Assembly: GCA_024277875.1 (NCBI GenBank)
Contig: JAJRUI010000106.1
Span: 1-45,769, forward strand
Origin: Deferrisomatales bacterium
Lineage (GTDB): Bacteria > Desulfobacterota > Deferrisomatia > Deferrisomatales > Deferrisomataceae
Length of the DNA: 45,769 nucleotides
Direction of reading: 5' to 3'
The notes beneath the pieces are model-generated. The model was not told the origin of the DNA. It searched no databases and worked only from the letters and a program-made list of their open reading frames with translations. Made by a program: the position numbers and the translations under genes. This document shows positions 40,714-45,769 of the stretch, one piece after another; the stretch's first letter is position 1, and each line of letters opens with the position of its first letter.

Positions 40714-41745
40714 ATGCCCAGGGGCCCTAGACTCGATGCCGAAGGGGCCTTGCACCACGTGATGGCGCGGGGCCTCAACCGGTGCGCCATATTCCGCACC
40801 GACCGGGACCGGGAGGACTTCGTCGGCCGGCTCGCAGACCTGGTGCCCCGCACCGGCGTCTCTGTGTACGCTTGGGCGCTCATGGACAACCACGTCCACC
40901 TGCTGGTGCGCACCGGGCCCACGCCCCTTTCCGGGTTCCTGCGCCGGCTCCTCACCGGCCACGCCGTGGCGTTCAACCGGCGCCACCGCCGGGCCGGCCA
41001 CCTGTTCCAGAACCGGTACCGGTCGGTCCTGGTGGAGGAAGAGCCCTATTTCCTGGAACTGGTGCGCTACATCCACCTGAACCCGGTGCGGGCCGGGGTC
41101 CTGGACGGAGCCGCTGCGCTGGACGCGTACCCGTGGACCGGCCACAGCGCCGTGCTCGGGGTGGTCGGCCGGGCGTGGCAGGACACCGGGTTCGTGCTCG
41201 ACCAGTTCGGGCCGGAACCCGCCGCCACGGCCGCGTACCGGGCGTTCGTGGCGGCCGGCGTGGAGCAGGGGCACCGGGACGACCTGTCGGGCGGTGGACT
41301 CCTGCGCAGCATGGGCGGCACAGCCGCCCTGGACGGCCGGGGCAAGGGGCGGGAGTCCTGGGCATTCGACGAACGGATCCTGGGGTCGAGCGCGTTCGTC
41401 CAGGCCGTGTGGAACGAGGCCGAACGGGCGTCCGCGCGCGCCAGACCTGCCCCCGGCGACGACCTCGACGGGTTGATCCGGTCCGCTGCCCAGCGGTTCG
41501 GCGTCACCCCTGCCGAGTTGCGCGGCCCGGGCCGCCGCCGGCCCCTGGTCGAGGCCCGGCGGTGGGTGTCCTGGGTTGCCGTGCGCGAGTGGGGCCTGGG
41601 CCCCACGGCCGTGGCCCGGGCGCTGGGCGTGTCCCGCCAGACCGTGCTTCGTGGGGCGGAGGAGCGACCGCACGGGATTACGGGGTTCATGCCGGAAGGG
41701 AACACGCCGGCCGGGGAGAGCCTTTTCCCCTACGAATCCGGTTGA
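40714..41745 (+). CDS. REP-associated tyrosine transposase (RAYT, Y1/HUH family)
   Basis: 343-residue IS200-like Y1 transposase domain protein. HUH-type metal motif HVH (H60-H62 in MDNHVHLLV), catalytic tyrosine probably Y119 in VRYIHLNPVRAGV, start block RGPRLDAEGALHHVMARG and FQNRYRSVLVEEEPYF. The C-terminal third has a DnaA-C-like helix-turn-helix (RFGVTPAEL...ARALGVSRQTVLRG) seen in long RAYTs. Such proteins nick REP hairpins and are thought to disperse them, usually as single-copy domesticated genes. Two REPs lie upstream in inverse orientation and two downstream in direct orientation. Confidence 0.9.
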   Translation: MPRGPRLDAEGALHHVMARGLNRCAIFRTDRDREDFVGRLADLVPRTGVSVYAWALMDNHVHLLVRTGPTPLSGFLRRLLTGHAVAFNRRHRRAGHLFQNRYRSVLVEEEPYFLELVRYIHLNPVRAGVLDGAAALDAYPWTGHSAVLGVVGRAWQDTGFVLDQFGPEPAATAAYRAFVAAGVEQGHRDDLSGGGLLRSMGGTAALDGRGKGRESWAFDERILGSSAFVQAVWNEAERASARARPAPGDDLDGLIRSAAQRFGVTPAELRGPGRRRPLVEARRWVSWVAVREWGLGPTAVARALGVSRQTVLRGAEERPHGITGFMPEGNTPAGESLFPYESG

Positions 41746-41784
41746 CTTCTGGCCGACTCGGGACGAAAAGGGGGCGATGCCGGA

Positions 41785-41810
41785 ATGAACGTTTCGGACC
41801 TACGTCCCCC
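41785..41810 (+). repeat. REP copy 3
   Basis: Core GGACCTACGTCC (41796-41807). Begins ATGAACGTTTC. Confidence 0.85.
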
Positions 41811-41832
41811 CTGTGCCGGGGGCGGGAGTGTT

Positions 41833-41858
41833 ATGGGCGTTTCGGACCTACGTCCCCC
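41833..41858 (+). repeat. REP copy 4 (contains the probable start codon of the next gene)
   Basis: Core GGACCTACGTCC (41844-41855). Begins ATGGGCGTTTC, with GGGAG upstream. Confidence 0.85.
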
Positions 41859-43413
41859 CGGGTGGTTCCTGGGGTGCACCGCTTTTCTGTGCGGCGCCGC
41901 GATCATGGTGATCGAGATCCTGGGCGCCCGGGTGATCGGGCCGTTCTTCGGGGTCGGGTTGTTCGTGTGGACCTCGCTCATCGCGGTGGCCATGATCGCG
42001 CTGGCCGCCGGGTACTGGCTGGGCGGGCGCCTCGCGGACCGGACGGCGAGCGCGGGACCGCTGTTCGCCGGGATCGCCGCGAGCGGGGCGCTCACGCTGC
42101 TCGTGCCGGTGGCCCAGGCGGCCGTGTTGGAGGTGTGCGTGCCGTTGGGGCTCCGGGCCGGTGCGTTCACCGCGGCCCTCGTCCTGTTCGGGCCCCCCCT
42201 GTTCCTGCTCGGGTGCGTGTCGCCGTGGCTGGTGCGGCTGGGCGCGTCCGACCTGGGCTCGGTGGGCCGGGTGGCCGGGGGGGTGTACGGCCTGTCCACC
42301 GTGGGCAGCATCGCGGGCACGGTGCTCACCGGGTTCGTGCTGATCGCCGTGCTCCGCGTCGGGCAGATCTTCACCCTGGTCGGCGGGGTGCTCCTGGGCC
42401 TGGCAGGCGTGTACCTCGTCGTGTTCCGCAAACGGTGGCTCGGGCTCGCCGTCGTCCCCCTGGCCCTGCTGGGGGTCGCGCTCCAGCAGCCCGGTGCGGG
42501 CGTGGTCCGCACCCTGCCCGGCGGCACCCGGGCCCAGCTCGTGGACGTGCGGGACAGCCACTACGGCAGCGTCCGGGTCATCGACTACGCGTACGGGGCC
42601 GCCCGGACCCGCGAACTCACCATCGACGGCCTGATCCAGGGCGGCGTCGACCTGCGTTCGGGCCTGCCGGTCTACGAATACCTGTACCTGCTCGAGTACC
42701 TGCCGGTCGCGGTGCGGCCGGGCGGAAAGCGCTGCCTGGTCCTGGGCGCCGGCGCCGGCATCGTGCCCATGTGGTACCAGTCTCGGGGTATCCGCACCGA
42801 CGTGGTGGACATCGACCCCGACGTGGTGGCCCTGGCCCGGCGCTATTTCGGGTTTGCGCCGAAGGGGTCCGTGTACCTGGGGGACGCCCGGTACTACCTG
42901 GCAACGGCGACCGGGCAATACGACTATGTGGTGCTCGACGTGTTCAACGGCGACGCCACCCCCGCGCACCTGCTCAGCGTGGAGGCGTTGCGGCTGGCCA
43001 AGCAGGTCCTCACGCCCGGCGGGGTGCTGGCGATCAACCTCCACGCAGCCGTGGACGGCGACAACCGCACGGCCGCGTCGGTGGGCAAGACCCTTGCCGC
43101 GGTGTTCGACCAGGTGGACCTGTACCCCGCGTTCGACCCGGCCGCCGCGGCCCACGGCAACGTGGTGGTCCTGGCCTACGACGGGGCGCGCACTCTGGCC
43201 GGACCGTCGGCGCTGCAGGGCGCGCCGGTCCACCCGATGGCCCGGGACGGCGTGCTGAACGCGTGGGAGCGGGTGCGAGCGGCGCCGGGGCGCGCAGATG
43301 CCGTGCTGCTCACCGACGAGTACAACCCGATCGACCTGTTCGACCTGGAGATCCGCGAAGACATCCGCCGTGGGATTCTCGAGAGCACCCCCTGGGCGAT
43401 CCTGCTCGGGTGA
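41833..43413 (+). CDS. Membrane-anchored spermidine-synthase-like protein (fused-MFS type)
   Basis: 526 residues from this start. The N-terminal half has 6-8 TM helices (for example ALAAGYWLGGRLAD, PLFLLGCVSPWLV, YGLSTVGSIAGTVLTGF), like fused-MFS/spermidine synthase proteins. The C-terminal half is a Rossmann aminopropyltransferase/methyltransferase fold (CLVLGAGAGIVPMWY, VVDIDPDVVALARRYFG, YLGDARYYLATA, YVVLDVFNGD). Substrate unknown; polyamine synthesis is not certain in this subfamily. The first eight residues (MGVSDLRP) are encoded by REP copy 4. An earlier ATG (41785, in REP copy 3) is in frame but lacks a ribosome site, whereas GGGAG lies 4 nt before 41833. Confidence 0.85.
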   Translation: MGVSDLRPPGWFLGCTAFLCGAAIMVIEILGARVIGPFFGVGLFVWTSLIAVAMIALAAGYWLGGRLADRTASAGPLFAGIAASGALTLLVPVAQAAVLEVCVPLGLRAGAFTAALVLFGPPLFLLGCVSPWLVRLGASDLGSVGRVAGGVYGLSTVGSIAGTVLTGFVLIAVLRVGQIFTLVGGVLLGLAGVYLVVFRKRWLGLAVVPLALLGVALQQPGAGVVRTLPGGTRAQLVDVRDSHYGSVRVIDYAYGAARTRELTIDGLIQGGVDLRSGLPVYEYLYLLEYLPVAVRPGGKRCLVLGAGAGIVPMWYQSRGIRTDVVDIDPDVVALARRYFGFAPKGSVYLGDARYYLATATGQYDYVVLDVFNGDATPAHLLSVEALRLAKQVLTPGGVLAINLHAAVDGDNRTAASVGKTLAAVFDQVDLYPAFDPAAAAHGNVVVLAYDGARTLAGPSALQGAPVHPMARDGVLNAWERVRAAPGRADAVLLTDEYNPIDLFDLEIREDIRRGILESTPWAILLG

Positions 43414-43530
43414 GCCCGTCGCGTACATGTCGGTTTTCCCGGAACAGGCCGGAACCCGGGGAAACCGCTGGTCCACAGGATCCGGGCTCGGGTCCTGGAA
43501 CCGTTCGGCCGAAAGGGAACAGGGAGTGAA

Positions 43531-43555
43531 ATGAACGTTTCGGACCTACGTCCCC
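43531..43555 (+). repeat. REP copy 5 (contains the start codon of the PpiC gene)
   Basis: Core GGACCTACGTCC (43542-43553). Begins ATGAACGTTTC, with GGGAG 4 nt upstream, as in copy 4. Confidence 0.85.
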
Positions 43556-44547
43556 TGGTGGTGCTGGCCGTGGTGTTGGCCGCGGCCGGGCCGGTGGCAG
43601 CGGAACAAGGGGCTGGCGAGGGGCCGGCCGCGGACGGGTTGGAGCGCAAGGCGGCCCCCCTGGACCCGGACACCCCGGTGCTGCGGGTCGACGGCGAGCC
43701 CGTGGGGCGCATCTGGTACGAACGGGCCCTGGCCCAGACCGCAGCGGAACTCGAGCCGGCGTCAGAGGCCCACGGCATGGACAACGCGATGGTCCGTCGT
43801 ACCGCCATGGAGCGGTTGATCGAACAGGAGGTCCTGTACGCCCTGGCCCGGCGCGAAGAGATCCCGGACCTGGACGAGGAGGTCCAGCGCAGGTTCCGGG
43901 CATTCGTGGAGCGGGTCGGGGGCGAGGAGGCGTTCCGCGAGCAACTGGCCCGCCAGGGCATGGAGGAACGGCACGTTCGCCGCATCATCCGGCGGAAACT
44001 CGCCAGCGCGTGGTACGTGGAGAACGTCATCGGCCGCGACGTGACCGTGAGCGAGGAAGAGGCCAGGTCGTACTACGAGGCCAAAAAAGACCGGGTGTAC
44101 GCCCATCCGGAAGAGCGGAAGATCTACCAGATCCTGGCCGCGTCGAGCCGGGGCGAGGAAGAGGCGCTGTCCCGGCTCGACGAGGTCCGGCGGCGTTACG
44201 AGGCTGGCGAGGGGTTCGGGCCCCTGGCCCGGGAGTTCTCGGACGAGCCGGCGAGCCGGCTCGTCGAGGGGTTCATCGGCATCCGCACCCGCGAGGACCT
44301 GCCCCCGGATGTGGCCGACGCGTGTTTCGCGGCCACCCCCGGCAAGCTCACCCCGGTGGTGAAGACCCGGTTCGGTTACCACGTGTTCCTGGTCACCGAG
44401 GTGATCCCCCCGGAGAACAGGTCTTTCGAGGAAGTAGAAGACGACGTGTACCAGAAGGCCCGGGCGGTCAAGTTGAAAAAGGCCACCAAAGTCGCCCTGA
44501 AGCGGGCGGGGCGGGAGATGGCGGTGGAAGTGCTACTGCCCCACTGA
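43531..44547 (+). CDS. PpiC-type peptidyl-prolyl isomerase (SurA-like), exported
   Basis: 338-residue parvulin-type folding factor. Signal peptide: n-region MNVSDLRP comes from REP copy 5, h-region LVVLAVVLAAAGPVAA. A SurA_N-like helical domain (~45-175) is followed by a PPIC domain (~185-290: ERKIYQILAASS, FGPLAREFSDEPASR, LTPVVKTRFGYHVFLVTEV) and a C-terminal helix. It should act on outer-membrane proteins in the periplasm. GGGAG lies 4 nt before ATG. A second PpiC gene follows after a terminator. Confidence 0.92.
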   Translation: MNVSDLRPLVVLAVVLAAAGPVAAEQGAGEGPAADGLERKAAPLDPDTPVLRVDGEPVGRIWYERALAQTAAELEPASEAHGMDNAMVRRTAMERLIEQEVLYALARREEIPDLDEEVQRRFRAFVERVGGEEAFREQLARQGMEERHVRRIIRRKLASAWYVENVIGRDVTVSEEEARSYYEAKKDRVYAHPEERKIYQILAASSRGEEEALSRLDEVRRRYEAGEGFGPLAREFSDEPASRLVEGFIGIRTREDLPPDVADACFAATPGKLTPVVKTRFGYHVFLVTEVIPPENRSFEEVEDDVYQKARAVKLKKATKVALKRAGREMAVEVLLPH

Positions 44548-44570
44548 CGGGGGGCGCGCCCCGTCAGTGG
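44541..44570 (+). terminator. Terminator hairpin after the first PpiC gene
   Basis: 12-bp stem CCACTGACGGGG (44541-44552) with CCCCGTCAGTGG (44559-44570), loop GGCGCG. It overlaps the TGA stop (44545-44547). Weak U tract (TGATTTCG). Confidence 0.75.
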
Positions 44571-44758
44571 TGATTTCGCGCACACGGTGTTGGGGCATTT
44601 CACGCCGCCGGGTGAGCCAGGCCCGGGCCGGGGAGATCCTTCGGTTGTAACATGCCGTTATCAAAGTAGAACCTGTTTTCCCCCCGAGGGGGGGCTCGTG
44701 GCAGAGAAATTGCAAGCTGATCGGGGGTGAGCCGGGCCGTCCAGTCCGAGGAGGCGGA

Positions 44759-45769
44759 ATGAGTCGTACCATCCTGCTGTTCACGATGTTCCTGTCCGGG
44801 CTGTTCCTCGGGGCGGCCCGGGCTCCGGCGGGCCAGTTGGGCGCTGCCGACGAGGTGGTGGCCCGGGTCGACGGCGACCCGATCTACCGGGAAGAGGTGC
44901 TGTCCCTGGCCAAGGTGGAGTTGGGCCGCGACCGGGCCGACGTGACGGGTCCGGTGTACGCGGCAGCCATCAAAAAGGCCGTGACCAACCACGCGCTGTA
45001 CCGGTTGGTCGAGTCAGAGGCCCCGGACCTCCTGCCCCACGCCGAGCGGGCAGCCACCCTGGCCATGGCCCGGGACTACTACAACGCGTACTACGCCCGG
45101 GTCGCCATGCCGGCCGCCCGCGAGCGGACGACCGTGGACCGGGTGATGGTGCGCATCCCGGAGCGCGAGCCGCTGGTGTTCCTGTACCAGATCACCATGG
45201 CCGACCGCGATGCCCTCGAGGACGTGCGCCGCCGCATCCTGGCCGGCGAGTTGACGTTCGAGGATGCGGCTCGCCGGTACAGCCAGGGGCTCACCGCTCG
45301 GGCAGGGGGACAGGTGGGTGGGGTCAAGCCGTCCGACGCCCGGTACTACCCCGAGACCCTGATGCTGTTGTTCCAGGAGACCCCGGTGGGAGGGGTGACG
45401 CCGGTGGTGGACGAACGGCTGGCCCCGGCCATCTTCTGGGTCAAGGACCGCAAGACCGCCGACGAGGTCCGGCGGGCCGAGGCCGAGAGCGTGCTCGACG
45501 ACTACGTGCGGGCAGACGCCAAGAACTACTGCTGGGAGAAGACGTTCGAGTACGCGGACGCCTCCCCGGACACCGAGCTCATCGTCCGCGAGGCGGGCGC
45601 CCAGCAGTTCGTCGACGACCCCGACCGGGTGGCGTTCCGGGTGGACGGGGTGGACTACACCGCCCGGGATCTCCTGGCCCGTTCCGGCGGCAACGTCCAC
45701 AGCCTCAAGGACATCACCACCATCGCCGAGAACGCGTTCCGCGACCTGATCCTCACGCGGTTGTTCATC
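44759..45769 (+). CDS. Second PpiC-type peptidyl-prolyl isomerase (3' end outside window)
   Basis: 337 residues visible, open at the window edge. Signal peptide (ILLFTMFLSGLFLGAARAPAG), a SurA_N-like region starting DEVVARVDGDPIYREEVLSLAKVELG, then a PPIC-like domain (~137-240: VFLYQITMADRDALEDVRRRILAGELTFEDAARRYSQG, GGQVGGVKPSDA, FQETPVGGVTPVV). A further DGVDYTARDLLA block near the end may start another domain. GAGGAGG lies 5 nt before ATG. It is a diverged neighbour of the preceding PpiC protein, possibly an old tandem duplicate. Its own transcription is likely, because a terminator separates the two. Confidence 0.85.
   Translation, partial: MSRTILLFTMFLSGLFLGAARAPAGQLGAADEVVARVDGDPIYREEVLSLAKVELGRDRADVTGPVYAAAIKKAVTNHALYRLVESEAPDLLPHAERAATLAMARDYYNAYYARVAMPAARERTTVDRVMVRIPEREPLVFLYQITMADRDALEDVRRRILAGELTFEDAARRYSQGLTARAGGQVGGVKPSDARYYPETLMLLFQETPVGGVTPVVDERLAPAIFWVKDRKTADEVRRAEAESVLDDYVRADAKNYCWEKTFEYADASPDTELIVREAGAQQFVDDPDRVAFRVDGVDYTARDLLARSGGNVHSLKDITTIAENAFRDLILTRLFI

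Noticed and set aside
41785-43413. Start of the spermidine-synthase-like gene at 41785
   Set aside because: It is in frame, but no ribosome site precedes it; 41833 has GGGAG at 4 nt. The later start is preferred, though the earlier one is not excluded.
40592-43555. CRISPR array from the repeated GGACCTACGTCC units
   Set aside because: Spacing is irregular (tens to more than a thousand bases), orientation differs, and the intervals contain genes.
44600-44758. Further copy of repeat C before the second PpiC gene
   Set aside because: Short matches (AAAGTA, AACCTG) only; no paired stem and no flanking block.

Overview
The window is about 45.8 kb of very GC-rich, densely coding Gram-negative chromosome. 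Outer-membrane barrel proteins, a TolC/HlyD pair, a lipoate pathway, a 4Fe-4S polyferredoxin, a chemoreceptor, GTG starts and intergenic hairpins of the type 'GCTGAAAA...TTTTCAGC' suggest a bacterium from the former Deltaproteobacteria (Desulfuromonadota/Deferrisomatota-like). This placement is inferred from gene content, not from a marker phylogeny.

Layout. 1-3043: 3' part of recQ, a small barrel-like protein, and a fusion of a GIY-YIG (YhbQ-like) domain to a SMUG1-type uracil-DNA glycosylase. 3047-6054 (minus): chemoreceptor, an SNase-like lipoprotein that seems to lack both catalytic arginines, and a phosphoglycolate-phosphatase-type HAD protein. 6055-9579: a promoter and a structured 247-nt leader, then a GcvT-SHMT fusion and gcvH. 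9688-11239: promoter and a citrate synthase with a basic insertion. 11264-12127 (minus): XRE-cupin regulator and a MoaD-fold protein. 12390-18177: a four-gene, translationally coupled cluster (TackOD1-domain protein, processive GT2 synthase, TolC-like channel fused to a TIM-barrel hydrolase-like domain, HlyD-like adaptor) that looks like a polysaccharide synthesis and export machine. A radical SAM activase-like gene follows.

18850-20408 (minus): lipB and lipA. 20537-21649: alanine dehydrogenase. 21582-24470 (minus): methyltransferase, DUF3187 barrel, 43-residue membrane protein and polyferredoxin. 24871-26267: DUF3786 protein and a barrel-like protein. 26306-27649 (minus): MetY. 27851-28099: second copy of the structured leader, here before a large periplasmic TPR protein (28140-30428). 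30439-32435 (minus): galE and UDP-glucuronate decarboxylase. 32500-35331 (minus): PAS histidine kinase and a small unknown. 35440-38459: tadA, tRNA-Ser(CGA), SRP RNA, dnaX and ybaB, without recR. 38460-38613: an array of hairpins. 38637-39323: cobalamin adenosyltransferase and a 38-residue basic protein. 39399-43413: receiver-kinase hybrid, a RAYT (REP-associated Y1 transposase) among five copies of its presumed REP, and a spermidine-synthase-like membrane protein. 43531-45769: two PpiC-type isomerases, the second running off the window.

Most notable signals: (1) the TackOD1/GT2/TolC-hydrolase/HlyD export cluster; (2) a REP family whose copies carry an in-phase start codon and supply the N-termini of two downstream genes and the stop codon of an upstream one; (3) a duplicated structured element at a constant ~40 nt from two unrelated start codons; (4) the GIY-YIG/SMUG1 fusion; (5) the GcvT-SHMT fusion next to gcvH. 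No rRNA, CRISPR array, integrase or replication origin was seen.
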